Assembly: GCF_000620625.1 (NCBI RefSeq)
Contig: NZ_JIAW01000004.1
Coordinates: forward strand, 62,001-126,000
Origin: Mycobacterium sp. URHB0044
GTDB lineage: Bacteria > Actinomycetota > Actinomycetes > Mycobacteriales > Mycobacteriaceae
Length of the DNA stretch: 64,000 bases
Direction: 5' to 3'
Shown here piece after piece: positions 26,203 to 34,212 of this stretch. Under the pieces are notes generated by a model that was given only the letters and a program-made list of their open reading frames with translations, made no database searches and was not told the DNA's origin. The position numbers and the translations under genes are program-made. The first letter of the stretch is position 1. Each line of letters begins with the position of its first letter.

Positions 26203-27645
26203 CTAGCGGAGGTAGATGGACTTGAGCTGCTGGTAGTTGGCAAGGCCCTCCGGTCCGAGCTCGCGCCCCAGGCCGCTCGCCTTGGTACCACCGAACGGGG
26301 CGGCGGGGTCGGGCAGGTAGGTGTTGACACCGATGGTGCCCGTCTGGACTTGCTTGGCGACCGCGATCCCACGGTCGGGGTCACTGGTCCATACCGTCCC
26401 GCCGAGTCCGTAGTCGGAGTCATTGGCGATTCGCACGGCGTCCTGGTCGTCGACGTAGGGAATGATCGACAGCACGGGGCCGAAGATCTCTTGCTGCGCG
26501 ATGGTGTGTTGGTTGTCGACATCGGCGAACACCGTCGGTTCGACGAACCAGCCCTTGTCCAATCCGGCGGGCCGACCGCCGCCGTATATGATGCGCGCGC
26601 CGTCGCCGCGACCTTTGGCGATGTAGCGCTCGACCCGATCCCGCTGTCCTTCGGTGGCCATGGGACCGATCTGGGTGGCGTCGTCAAGCGCATCGCCCAC
26701 CCTCAGCGATTCCGCGAAAGCCGTGAAGAGATCGACCATTTCGGCATACCGACTACGTGGCGCCAGCACTCTGGTGCCAAGGAAGCACGTTTGGCCGTTG
26801 TTCAGCAGCGTGGCGGTGAAGAGGTCCTGGCCGATGGCCTCCAGATCGAGCTCCGCGTCATCGAGCACGATTGCCGCCGACTTGCCGCCGAGTTCGAGGG
26901 TCACGGGTTTCAGCAGCTTGCCGCACACTTCCCCGATCGCCCGGCCTGCCGCCGTCGAACCGGTGAACGCGATCTTGTCGACGGCTGGGTGCTCGACGAG
27001 GTAGGCGCCGACGTCGCGGCCACCGGGAACCACGTTGATCACGCCGGGCGGAAGTCCGGCTTCGGCCACGGCCTCGGCGAAAACATAAGAATCCAAGACG
27101 GTTTCGGGCGACGGCTTGATGACGAGGGTGCACCCGGCTGCCAACGCGGCCGCGTACTTGAATGCCGCCAGGGTTTGCGGGAAGTTCCACGGCACGATCG
27201 CGCCGACGACGCCGACTGGTTCCCGGCGTACCAGGATGTTGCCGCCGAACACCCCGGGCCGAAGGTCGTCGGCGCCGGCGTCGCGCGTCAGGCTCGCGTA
27301 ATAGCGGAGCAACGCAACGGGAAACACGCCTTCGAGCTGTCGCGCCACCGCGACGGGCATGCCGTTCTGGGCGCTGACGCATTGCACGACGTCCTCGGCA
27401 CGGCGCTCGAGCACGTCGGCGAGACGTTCCATGGTCGCCGCGCGATGCGCCGGTGCCCAGTGCGCCCACCCCGAGGGATCGTCGAACGCGCGACGGGCAG
27501 CCAAGACGGCCGCGTCGACGTCGAGTTCCTGCGCTTGCGGGGTCGAGCCGATCACTTCCTCGGTACTCGCCGAGACCGCCGTGATCCGCTGCGCCGAACT
27601 CGGCGGCGCCCATTGGCCATCGATGAACAGCTTGTCGTAATCCAT
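26203..27645 (-). CDS. NAD(P)-dependent aldehyde dehydrogenase
   Basis: A 480-residue aldehyde dehydrogenase. It has the cofactor motif IVPWNFPQTLAAFKYAAALA, FTGSTAAGRAIGEVCG, the general base in TLELGGKSA and the catalytic Cys in NNGQTCFLGTRVLAP. C-terminal EIFGPVLSIIPY and FGGTKASGLGRELG are typical. The ATG at 27645 has AGGGGT about six bases upstream. It lies nine bases after the alcohol dehydrogenase gene, so the two probably oxidise an alcohol to the acid in sequence. Confidence 0.9.
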   Translation of the reverse strand: MDYDKLFIDGQWAPPSSAQRITAVSASTEEVIGSTPQAQELDVDAAVLAARRAFDDPSGWAHWAPAHRAATMERLADVLERRAEDVVQCVSAQNGMPVAVARQLEGVFPVALLRYYASLTRDAGADDLRPGVFGGNILVRREPVGVVGAIVPWNFPQTLAAFKYAAALAAGCTLVIKPSPETVLDSYVFAEAVAEAGLPPGVINVVPGGRDVGAYLVEHPAVDKIAFTGSTAAGRAIGEVCGKLLKPVTLELGGKSAAIVLDDAELDLEAIGQDLFTATLLNNGQTCFLGTRVLAPRSRYAEMVDLFTAFAESLRVGDALDDATQIGPMATEGQRDRVERYIAKGRGDGARIIYGGGRPAGLDKGWFVEPTVFADVDNQHTIAQQEIFGPVLSIIPYVDDQDAVRIANDSDYGLGGTVWTSDPDRGIAVAKQVQTGTIGVNTYLPDPAAPFGGTKASGLGRELGPEGLANYQQLKSIYLR

Positions 27646-27654
27646 GTTCAACCC

Positions 27655-28764
27655 CTAGAAGGTGATCACGCCGCGGAGATTGCGACCATCGCGCATGTCC
27701 TGATAGCCGGTGTTGATGTCGTCGAGTTTGTAGGTGCGCGTGGCGAGTTCGTCGAGCTTGAGATGGCCGCTCCGATAGAGGCTGAGCAGCTTCGGAATGT
27801 GCAACCGGGGGTTGGCTGTGCCGAAGAGGGAACCGACGACCTTCTTCTCCATCAGCACCAGATCCAGGGCATTCAGCGACACCGTTTCCTCGGTAGCGCG
27901 ATGCAGGTTGGTCACCACCACGGTGCCCCGCTTGGCGGCCATGGCCAAGCTCTTGCCGATCTGATCGCCTTCACCGACGCCCATGGTGTTGACCACGACG
28001 TTCGCGCCGCGACCGTAGGTGAGTTCGTCGACCAGCGCGGCGGCCGCATCACTGCTCTCGACGGCGTGGGTGGCGCCGAATTCCAAAGCCTTCTCCCGCT
28101 TGAACGCAACCGGGTCCACGGCGACGACGTACTGAGATCCGGTCAGGGCGGCGCCCTGGACCGCGTTGATCCCGATGCCACCGGTGCCGATGACCACCGT
28201 TGTGTCACCCGCCTTGACGCCGCCGGCGAACACGGCTGAACCCCAGCCGGTCACGACGCCACAGCCCAGCAGGCAGGCCTTGTCCAGTGCGATGTCGTCG
28301 TCGAGTTTGATGCAGTTCGCCTCGCTGACCACGGTGTGTTGGGCGAAAGTTCCCAGCAGACACATGAGGCCGATGTCTTGGCCGCGGGCGTGATGGCGCG
28401 AGGTGTGGTCCGAGATCTGCGTGCCGTCGCCGAGATACTGGCCCAGCTCGCACAGGTTCTGCATCCCGGCCGAGCATGCCGAGCACCGCCCGCACGCCGG
28501 TATGAAGCCGAAGATGACGCGGTCGCCTGCGGCCAGTCCTTCGACACCCGGCCCCGTCTCGAGTACCGTGCCTGCACCCTCGTGCCCACCGATCATCGGT
28601 ATCGGCCACGGCAGGTCCCCGGTGACGACATGTTCGTCGGAGTGGCACAGGCCGCTGCCGCCCATCTCGACGAGCACCTCACCGTGCTTGGGCGGATCGA
28701 GGTCGACCTCTTCGACACTCCATGCGCCACCTCGCTCCCACAGAATGGCCGCCTGCGTCTTCAT
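27655..28764 (-). CDS. NDMA-dependent type zinc alcohol dehydrogenase
   Basis: A 369-residue medium-chain zinc dehydrogenase. The catalytic zinc site is GLCHSDEHV and GGHEGAGTV, the structural zinc site is CGRCSACSAGMQNLC, and the NAD motif is VVIGTGGIGINAVQG. The sequence pattern (DHTSRHHARGQDIGLMCLLGTFAQHTVV, split by position) fits the actinobacterial NDMA-dependent group that may pass hydride to mycofactocin rather than free NAD. No mycofactocin genes are in the window. A palindromic site lies 77-95 bases upstream. Confidence 0.87.
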   Translation of the reverse strand: MKTQAAILWERGGAWSVEEVDLDPPKHGEVLVEMGGSGLCHSDEHVVTGDLPWPIPMIGGHEGAGTVLETGPGVEGLAAGDRVIFGFIPACGRCSACSAGMQNLCELGQYLGDGTQISDHTSRHHARGQDIGLMCLLGTFAQHTVVSEANCIKLDDDIALDKACLLGCGVVTGWGSAVFAGGVKAGDTTVVIGTGGIGINAVQGAALTGSQYVVAVDPVAFKREKALEFGATHAVESSDAAAALVDELTYGRGANVVVNTMGVGEGDQIGKSLAMAAKRGTVVVTNLHRATEETVSLNALDLVLMEKKVVGSLFGTANPRLHIPKLLSLYRSGHLKLDELATRTYKLDDINTGYQDMRDGRNLRGVITF

Positions 28765-28840
28765 CTGGAATCCTCACTCATGCCGAAGTAACTGCGGTAT
28801 CGGTACTTTCGTCCAGCCTCACAGGAATCCCACCCGGCGC

Positions 28841-28859
28841 GTGTCCAACTTCTGGACAC
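28841..28859 (-). promoter_or_regulatory. GTGTCCA-N5-TGGACAC palindrome upstream of the alcohol dehydrogenase
   Basis: A 19-bp palindrome GTGTCCAACTTCTGGACAC with perfect 7-bp arms, between the alcohol dehydrogenase start (28764) and the regulator stop (28863). A second copy with one changed base is at 31793-31811. It is the likely binding site for the AcoR/MimR-type regulator encoded next to it. Confidence 0.65.
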
Positions 28860-28862
28860 GGC

Positions 28863-30470
28863 CTATGACGCCGCAGCGAGCCCGTAGGAACGCAGCGCCT
28901 TGTACAGCGTCGTGCGGCTTATGCCCAGTTGTTGCGCGGCTGCCTTCTTGTTTCCTCCGGCGAGCCGGAGGGCAGTGGCAATCGCGTCGCGCTCCGCCTG
29001 CTCGATCGGACTCAGCCGTCTCCGGGGCGGGCTCTGGTAGCTCTCGGGGAGGTCGGCAACGGTGACGTCCCCGACGCGGCGCCTCACGCATACATCGCCC
29101 ACGACGGAGCAGAGTTCGCGGAAGTTTCCTGGCCATTCGTGTCGTGCCAACGCCTCCAGCGCGGCGGGCGTGAACCGCAGCTGCGGTGCCGCGCCCAACT
29201 CGTCGAGGACGTTCTTGATCAGAAGGGGAATCTCGGCACGCCGCTGACGCAGCGCTGCCAGGTCCACCCTCTCCCGACAGTCGGCGAGGAGCGCCGCGTA
29301 CTCCGGCCCCATCCAGTCGGGGGGAACACTGGTGAGGATCACCCGGGCCGTCGCGGATCTGATGGAGGCGGCCATGCGATGGACCGGCGCCGCAGGCAGG
29401 GTGTCGACGGATTCGATGACGACGCAGTCGCGTTCGCGCAGGCACTCGTCGAGGCGACGAAACCACGCACGTTCACCCAGCTCGAGGACTTCGCCGCAGT
29501 CGAACCATCGGGCAGCCGCGCCGGCCATGGTGCCCGCAGTCGTCGTCCTGCCCGAGCCTGGCTCACCGCAGATCAACGTCCTGGTCCGTGTGCCCGCGCT
29601 TACCGCGACGCGGCGGGGCGCGGCTTCGTCGGTCAGCGTGATGACGACGGCGGTGGTACCTGGCACCGGGCTCAGCGAAGCGATCACTTCGCGGCCGGAG
29701 ACCAATCGGATCGGGAGCATCGCTTCCTGGTTCGTGGGAACGTCGACGGACGCTGCCCGCAGCACGGCCTGATCGTCCGGCTGGACCATCTGCATCGCCG
29801 CCGCGTTGGCGAGGAAGATGTCGTCACCGATCGCGATGACGGGCCGTGAGCGTGCCCGTGCGGCGGCATGCTGAAAGTTGTTGAACACGCGTCTTTCCGA
29901 CTCGCGGGCGTGCTCCAGCAGGCGTTCCCCGACCTGGCGGGCCGAGCGGATCACGAACGGCGCTAGCAGTGGGTGGTCGTCCTCCACCAAGCAGGTGATG
30001 TCCAGCACGCCCTCCACCCGCTGGGTGACTGGATGAATGATCGGTTGGCCGTAGCAGCTGAACCGCTTCAAGGATTCGACGTAGTGCTCGTCGCCGCGCA
30101 CCGCCACGCCCCGCCGGAGCTCGAAGGCGGTGGCAATCGAGTTGGTTCCCGTCGTTTCCTCGCGAAATCGGCGGCCCTCTACGGTGCCGACGTCGTGAAG
30201 TTTGGGCCGCAGCCGTTCTTGCCCGAAGCGGAAGTCGGTCAGCAAGGCGTTGCGGTCGGCGAGGATTACCGCGAAACGCGTGCCGGTCAGTTCGGCGGCC
30301 ATCTCGTCGAGAACCGGTGTCGCCGCAACCATGAGCCGGCTGCGGCGGTCGATCTCCTCGATCGCCGCATCGTCGACCGACGCCGATGGACACAGGCCGC
30401 TCATCGCGACCCGACGCCAGGACGTTTCGATGAGCGCCCTGGTGGATCCTTCGAAGCTAGCCGTTGTCAC
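28863..30470 (-). CDS. AcoR/MimR-type regulator (GAF, degenerate AAA+, Fis-type HTH)
   Basis: A 535-residue regulator. The N-terminus (ALIETSWRRVAMSGL) and GAF-like sensor (FRFGQERLRPKLHDVGT; TGTNSIATAFELRRGVAVRG) match AcoR. A central ATPase-like region keeps a Walker-like GEPGSGRTTTAG and EALARHEWPGNFREL, and the C-terminal HTH reads AAAQQLGISRTTLYKAL. The sigma-54 contact motif GAFTGA is absent, as expected since mycobacteria lack sigma-54. The GTG at 30470 has AAGGG upstream and overlaps the hydrolase stop by 14 bases. It probably controls the alcohol/aldehyde dehydrogenase pair. Confidence 0.85.
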   Translation of the reverse strand: MTTASFEGSTRALIETSWRRVAMSGLCPSASVDDAAIEEIDRRSRLMVAATPVLDEMAAELTGTRFAVILADRNALLTDFRFGQERLRPKLHDVGTVEGRRFREETTGTNSIATAFELRRGVAVRGDEHYVESLKRFSCYGQPIIHPVTQRVEGVLDITCLVEDDHPLLAPFVIRSARQVGERLLEHARESERRVFNNFQHAAARARSRPVIAIGDDIFLANAAAMQMVQPDDQAVLRAASVDVPTNQEAMLPIRLVSGREVIASLSPVPGTTAVVITLTDEAAPRRVAVSAGTRTRTLICGEPGSGRTTTAGTMAGAAARWFDCGEVLELGERAWFRRLDECLRERDCVVIESVDTLPAAPVHRMAASIRSATARVILTSVPPDWMGPEYAALLADCRERVDLAALRQRRAEIPLLIKNVLDELGAAPQLRFTPAALEALARHEWPGNFRELCSVVGDVCVRRRVGDVTVADLPESYQSPPRRRLSPIEQAERDAIATALRLAGGNKKAAAQQLGISRTTLYKALRSYGLAAAS

Positions 30471-31314
30471 GACATCCCTTGACGAGACTAATCTTTCGTG
30501 ACGCGTCGCGATTCGCGACGACGTCTCGAACGGCGGCCACGAACTCCGCGGGCCTGTCCAGGTGTACGAGGTGGCTGGCACCGGGAATCACCACCGTGCG
30601 CATGTCGGGCCTGCGCCTCGCCACCCGAGCGTGCAGGCCGCCGATCCACGGCGCGCTTTCGGCACCCAGAATCCAGGTCATCGGCACCGGTATGGCCGCC
30701 ACGGCTCGCAGCGGCACGTGCTCGGCCATCACACCGAAGTAGTACGGATCCCATTCCGCGAGCACGGGTGCGGAGTTCGCCAGCAGCCCCTTGCGCGCGT
30801 CGTCGTCGAGCATGTCGTAGACGTTGCCGCCCGACCGCAGGGCCGAGCCGAACCGGAGGAACGCTTCGGCGGCCTCGATCGGGCGGCCGCGCCATTGAGT
30901 TAGCTTGAGCCGCAAGGCCGTGGCGAGCACGGCGCGATCGGCATGGCGCAACCCGTGGAAGGGTGCTTCCACAGCGCACAGTGCCGAGAACAGTCCGGGA
31001 TTCTTGACCGCGGCGGCAAGGGCGACGTTACCGCCCGAGCTCCACCCGACGACCGTTGCTGGGGCCGCCGCCACTTCCTGCAGAAGCAGTGTCAGATCTC
31101 GGGCATGAATGCGGTGATCACGAACCGGCCGGTGTCGCGACTGCCCGTAGCCGCGCCGGTCGTAGACGATGACCCGATGGTCCTGCGCAAGCTGGTCGAT
31201 CACCCCGTCCCAGGTGGTCATGTCCGTGCTGGAGCCGTGCACCAGAACGAGTGGCGGCCCGTCCCCGGCGGTCCGGTAATGCAACGTGGCGCCGGGAGCG
31301 TCCAGTGTTGGCAT
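30457..31314 (-). CDS. Alpha/beta hydrolase
   Basis: A 285-residue alpha/beta hydrolase. It has the oxyanion motif LVLVHGSSTDMTTWDG, the strand VIVYDRRGYGQS, nucleophile elbow VVGWSSGGNVAL (Ser) and a late His in GASHLVHLDRP. The ATG at 31314 is preferred (GGAAG six bases upstream); a GTG at 31359 abuts the -10 box. It is co-transcribed with the AcoR-type regulator. An ester related to the alcohol oxidised downstream would be a logical substrate, but this is inference. Confidence 0.85.
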   Translation of the reverse strand: MPTLDAPGATLHYRTAGDGPPLVLVHGSSTDMTTWDGVIDQLAQDHRVIVYDRRGYGQSRHRPVRDHRIHARDLTLLLQEVAAAPATVVGWSSGGNVALAAAVKNPGLFSALCAVEAPFHGLRHADRAVLATALRLKLTQWRGRPIEAAEAFLRFGSALRSGGNVYDMLDDDARKGLLANSAPVLAEWDPYYFGVMAEHVPLRAVAAIPVPMTWILGAESAPWIGGLHARVARRRPDMRTVVIPGASHLVHLDRPAEFVAAVRDVVANRDASRKISLVKGCRDNG

Positions 31315-31359
31315 GCGCTTCTTCCGTCGAGCGTCGGTAACCGTTGTGATCGCCGTCAC

Positions 31360-31387
31360 TATGTAACACGATAGAGCTCGTTGTCAA
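31360..31387 (-). promoter_or_regulatory. Sigma-A-type promoter of the hydrolase-regulator operon
   Basis: On the minus strand a consensus -35 TTGACA (complement of 31382-31387) is followed after 16 bases by TACATA (complement of 31360-31365). The start would be near 31353, giving a leader of about 40 bases before the ATG at 31314. Confidence 0.55.
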
Positions 31388-31545
31388 GAAAGATGACACA
31401 TTTGGTTCAGGTGCGCGTCGCCCGGACGTTTGACGAACCATCGGATGGACGATGTGGCAGCTCCTCATCACGTAACTCTCCGTACCGGCATTGCCGTGAC
31501 ACGGTTGTTGTTCGATGAATGACCGTTGTTACATTCCCCAGCTCG

Positions 31546-31668
31546 CTAGCTGGAGCGTTGAGCCGCCCGCCGATGGCGCAAGTTGTCACGGGCATGCAAT
31601 GCCGTGACGCCGACCGGTATGAACAGCGGGGACAGCACGATCATGAAGATCGCGATCGGCAGCAACAT
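31546..31668 (-). CDS. Small single-TM protein (40 aa)
   Basis: A short frame encoding a 40-residue protein: a hydrophobic N-terminal helix (MLLPIAIFMIVLSPLFIPVG) followed by a basic tail (HARDNLRHRRAAQRSS), a good inside-positive topology. A weak AGAAG lies before the ATG. No family is recognised. It occupies the 640-base gap between the hydrolase and the sigma-like gene. Two other tiny TM proteins of similar design occur at 44766 and perhaps 53245. Confidence 0.45.
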   Translation of the reverse strand: MLLPIAIFMIVLSPLFIPVGVTALHARDNLRHRRAAQRSS

Positions 31669-31792
31669 GGTCTTCTCACATTTCTTCGCCAGCGACGAGT
31701 TAGGACTGAATCCGGCGCGCCACCCGGTAGCGAGCTACCGAAATGCCGCCTGGTTACCGAATTTCAGCGTCACACGGCGAGCCGACGCCGCG

Positions 31793-31811
31793 GTGTCCAG
31801 CTTCTGGACAC
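31793..31811. promoter_or_regulatory. Second GTGTCCA-N5-TGGACAC palindrome
   Basis: GTGTCCAGCTTCTGGACAC differs by one central base from the site at 28841-28859. It lies 125 bases upstream of the minus-strand small TM gene and about 150 bases upstream of the plus-strand sigma-like gene, so either could be a target of the same AcoR-type regulator. Confidence 0.6.
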
Positions 31812-31896
31812 GACGGGCAGGCCGGCAGGCGCTTCGGGGTGCTGAAAGGAAAGCTACGTTTCGGTGCGGCCGGAGCCGAAAGGCCTTGCGGCGGAA

Positions 31897-31939
31897 TCAC
31901 CCGGGTGAATCGGCGATCCGGATGACGACAACTCACCCC
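31897..31939 (+). promoter_or_regulatory. Bipartite regulatory element, copy a (sigma-like/UsfY operon)
   Basis: Palindrome TCACCCGGGTGA at 31897-31908, an 11-base spacer, then GGATGACGACAACTCACCCC at 31920-31939. It ends 21 bases before the ATG of the sigma-like gene (31961), so it must overlap the promoter or the leader. Confidence 0.8.
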
Positions 31940-31960
31940 GGCCCTGGCCAGGATGTGCCC

Positions 31961-32419
31961 ATGGCACCAACAGTTGACCACCTAGCAGACAGCGACTCAT
32001 TGCTCGCTACGCGCGACCCAGAGCTGACCGCGAGGTTCATCAACGAGGCGCTCCCGCATCTGAGCCAACTCGACGACAGCGCCCGCCGACTGACCTGCAA
32101 CTGCGTGGATGCCGAAGATCTCGTGCAGGAAACGATGCTCAAGGCGTACGCCGGCTTCAACACCCTCTCCGAGGGGGCGAACGTTCTGACGTGGCTGTTC
32201 CGCATCATGATCAGCACCTACATCAGTTACCTCGTCCGCGCGCATCACCGGCCGAGCGAGTACCTCATCGACCGACACCTAGCCACCCGGGATCGACAAT
32301 CCCCGGACTGGCGACGTTCGTTCGAACTCGACTCGCTGGGCGCGTTGCCCGACATCTCACTAGCGGATTTCTTGTTCGCTACCGAGCCCGAACTCGGCGA
32401 CCTACCGCTATTCCCATGA
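31961..32419 (+). CDS. Truncated ECF sigma-like protein (sigma-2 domain only)
   Basis: A 152-residue protein that resembles mycobacterial SigH-type ECF factors through region 2: RFINEALPHLSQLDDSARRL, DAEDLVQETMLKAYAGFNTL and LTWLFRIMISTYISYLVRAH. It keeps the linker (DSLGALPDISLADFL) and then ends with LFATEPELGDLPLFP, just where region 4 should begin. The -35-binding sigma-4 domain is therefore missing. The ATG at 31961 has AGGA seven bases upstream; 31922 is an alternative. The stop overlaps the next start (ATGA), arguing that the short form is the functional unit and not a fresh frameshift. Confidence 0.7.
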   Translation: MAPTVDHLADSDSLLATRDPELTARFINEALPHLSQLDDSARRLTCNCVDAEDLVQETMLKAYAGFNTLSEGANVLTWLFRIMISTYISYLVRAHHRPSEYLIDRHLATRDRQSPDWRRSFELDSLGALPDISLADFLFATEPELGDLPLFP

Positions 32420-32796
32420 GACAAATCGTGTTTCGGGCGGTCTTGCTTCTGCCGTCGTGGGCGGCCGGACTCGTGGTTGCGGCGTGGATCGTTCCGGGAG
32501 TTTCGTCGTCGGTACCGGGCTTCGTCATCGCCGTCCTGGTGTTCGCGGTAACGCAGGCGATCCTGTCCTTCTCGATCTTGAAGTTGCCCCACCGGTATGC
32601 GTCGCTGCTCCTCGGGGGCACCGGATTGGCATTGACGATCATCGCGTTGATCCTCGCGTCGACTTTGACGAACGGCCTCACTATCGACGGCACGAAATCC
32701 TGGCTGGCCACGACGGCTGTGGTGTGGCTGGTGACGACGATCGGGGCGATTACGCTGCCCGAGTTGCTCTTCCGCGATGGGACCGGCTCCGCCTGA
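32416..32796 (+). CDS. Phage-holin-4-2/YvlD-like membrane protein
   Basis: A 126-residue protein with four hydrophobic helices at about residues 8-28, 32-52, 60-82 and 98-118. The motif FSILKLPHRYASLLLGGTGLALTI resembles the YvlD/phage_holin_4_2 family of small stress-linked membrane proteins. The ATG overlaps the sigma-like stop. No lysis genes are near, so a phage role is unlikely. Confidence 0.65.
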   Translation: MRQIVFRAVLLLPSWAAGLVVAAWIVPGVSSSVPGFVIAVLVFAVTQAILSFSILKLPHRYASLLLGGTGLALTIIALILASTLTNGLTIDGTKSWLATTAVVWLVTTIGAITLPELLFRDGTGSA

Positions 32797-32869
32797 CCGC
32801 ATACTCACCGCGGCGGCCCCCGCTCATTGATTGAACTTGCGATTTCGCCCGACGACGAAGGGAGCGGTG

Positions 32870-33181
32870 ATGGGAGACACCCATGATGATCCGACGGATC
32901 ACTTTCGGACCACGCAACCGCACGCTGGCATCGTGTTGAAGGACAACTTCTTCTGGCCAGGGCTGATCCTGCTGGCCGTATCGACGTTCGGGTCGATCAG
33001 CACGGCGGTGGCTGCCGCCTATCGAAATTTCGAATGGTTGTCCACCACGATCCTCATCGCCGTTCTCGGCGCGGTCGCCGGAGCGCTGTGGTTCGTCGTG
33101 GAGAATCGCCGCGTGACCCGCATCGAAGCGCAGTGGGACGCCGCGCACCCAGGTAGTCGGCCGCCCCCGCGCTCTCGCTGA
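32870..33181 (+). CDS. UsfY-like membrane protein
   Basis: A 103-residue protein starting MGDTHDDPTDHFRTTQPHAG, closely matching the N-terminus I recall for mycobacterial UsfY, encoded near sigF. Two TM helices (about residues 29-47 and 55-77) are followed by FVVENRRVTRIEAQWDAAHP. The function is unknown. GGGAG lies five bases before the ATG. It is third in the sigma-like operon, which supports a general stress role. Confidence 0.65.
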   Translation: MGDTHDDPTDHFRTTQPHAGIVLKDNFFWPGLILLAVSTFGSISTAVAAAYRNFEWLSTTILIAVLGAVAGALWFVVENRRVTRIEAQWDAAHPGSRPPPRSR

Positions 33182-33193
33182 TCACTTGCTGGC

Positions 33194-34165
33194 TTAACTG
33201 CGTACGGTCGTCGGCGGTTCCATGCTGAACTCGATCTCGCGGAACCCGGCTTGGTTGGGGTGATGGTGTTTGCGATTCGCGTCGAATATTCCGGTCTGTC
33301 GCCTCATTGAGCACAAAAGGCGGAGGTCGACGTCGGCAATGCAATATGTCGGCGTGGTTGAAAAGCGTTGTGATTCGGCTAGACACACGCCGTTTTCCCA
33401 GATCATGGTCTGGCCATCCCATGAGAGGTCGGTCGTCGATTCACCCTGCCCCGCCGACGCGTAGACGTACGCGGCGGTGCAGCGCAGCGACGCTGATCGA
33501 GCCAGCAGACCTCGATCTTCGGCGCGGCCGATGGTGACGGGGCTTCCAGACAGGTTGGTGAGCACCGTGGCGCCGGCCAGGGCGGCGTGAGCGCTGGGCG
33601 GAATGGGGATCCACATGTCTTCACAGATCTCAACGTGAAGCGTGAAGCCGGTCATGTCGGACGCGGTGAACAGCAGGTCGGGACCGAACGGCGCTCTTAC
33701 GCGGGTTGTGCCGCGCCCCAGGGCGATTTCGCCGCAGATGTCGTCGCCTGCCGCCATCTGGCGAAGTTCGTAGAACTCACGGTAGGTCGGTAGATAGGAC
33801 TTTGGCGCGACGCCCAGTATGCGGCCGCGGTGGACCACGACGGCGGTGTTGTAGATGCGGTGCCGATGGCGCAGCGGGGCGCCGACCACCAGAACCGGGA
33901 TCAACCCGATGGAAGCTTGGACAATGCGTCGAAGTCCGTCTTCGACGCCGTCCAGGACGGTGTCTTGCATCAGGATGTCGTCGAGGGAGTAGCCGGACAT
34001 TGCTAGTTCGGGGAAAACCGCCAGTGCGGCGCGTTCGTCGTGGCATTGGCGCGCGATGTCGAGCACCGCTTCTGCGTTGGCCGCTGGATCGCCCAGCGTG
34101 GTTCGCATGGTGCACGCCGCGACGCGGACGGTGCGCGCTCGATCGTGGGAGTCGTAGACGTCCAT
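33194..34165 (-). CDS. Free-standing NadE-type glutaminase (nitrilase) domain
   Basis: A 323-residue carbon-nitrogen hydrolase that follows the N-terminal glutaminase domain of mycobacterial glutamine-dependent NAD synthetase almost motif for motif. It has VRVAACTMRTTLGDPAANAE, the Glu in VFPELAMSGYS, the Lys in PKSYLPTYREFYE and the Cys in HVEICEDMW, completing the Glu-Lys-Cys triad. It ends at FSMEPPTTVRS, where NadE would continue into the ATP-dependent synthetase domain. That domain is absent. It may release ammonia from glutamine or act on another amide. It lies 47 bases after the thiolase gene in one unit. Confidence 0.8.
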   Translation of the reverse strand: MDVYDSHDRARTVRVAACTMRTTLGDPAANAEAVLDIARQCHDERAALAVFPELAMSGYSLDDILMQDTVLDGVEDGLRRIVQASIGLIPVLVVGAPLRHRHRIYNTAVVVHRGRILGVAPKSYLPTYREFYELRQMAAGDDICGEIALGRGTTRVRAPFGPDLLFTASDMTGFTLHVEICEDMWIPIPPSAHAALAGATVLTNLSGSPVTIGRAEDRGLLARSASLRCTAAYVYASAGQGESTTDLSWDGQTMIWENGVCLAESQRFSTTPTYCIADVDLRLLCSMRRQTGIFDANRKHHHPNQAGFREIEFSMEPPTTVRS

Positions 34166-34212
34166 AGCTGAGTGTTCCAGGTGCTGGTCTGTCCGGCGGC
34201 GGGAAGTCGCGG

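Noticed and set aside
26350..28239. 629-codon open frame on the plus strand opposite the aldehyde and alcohol dehydrogenases
   Set aside because: It is antisense to two clearly conserved enzymes; the translation has no recognisable fold.
31519..31845. 108-codon plus-strand frame between hydrolase and sigma-like gene
   Set aside because: No ribosome site, no family-like segments, and it overlaps a more protein-like minus-strand TM peptide and an operator palindrome.
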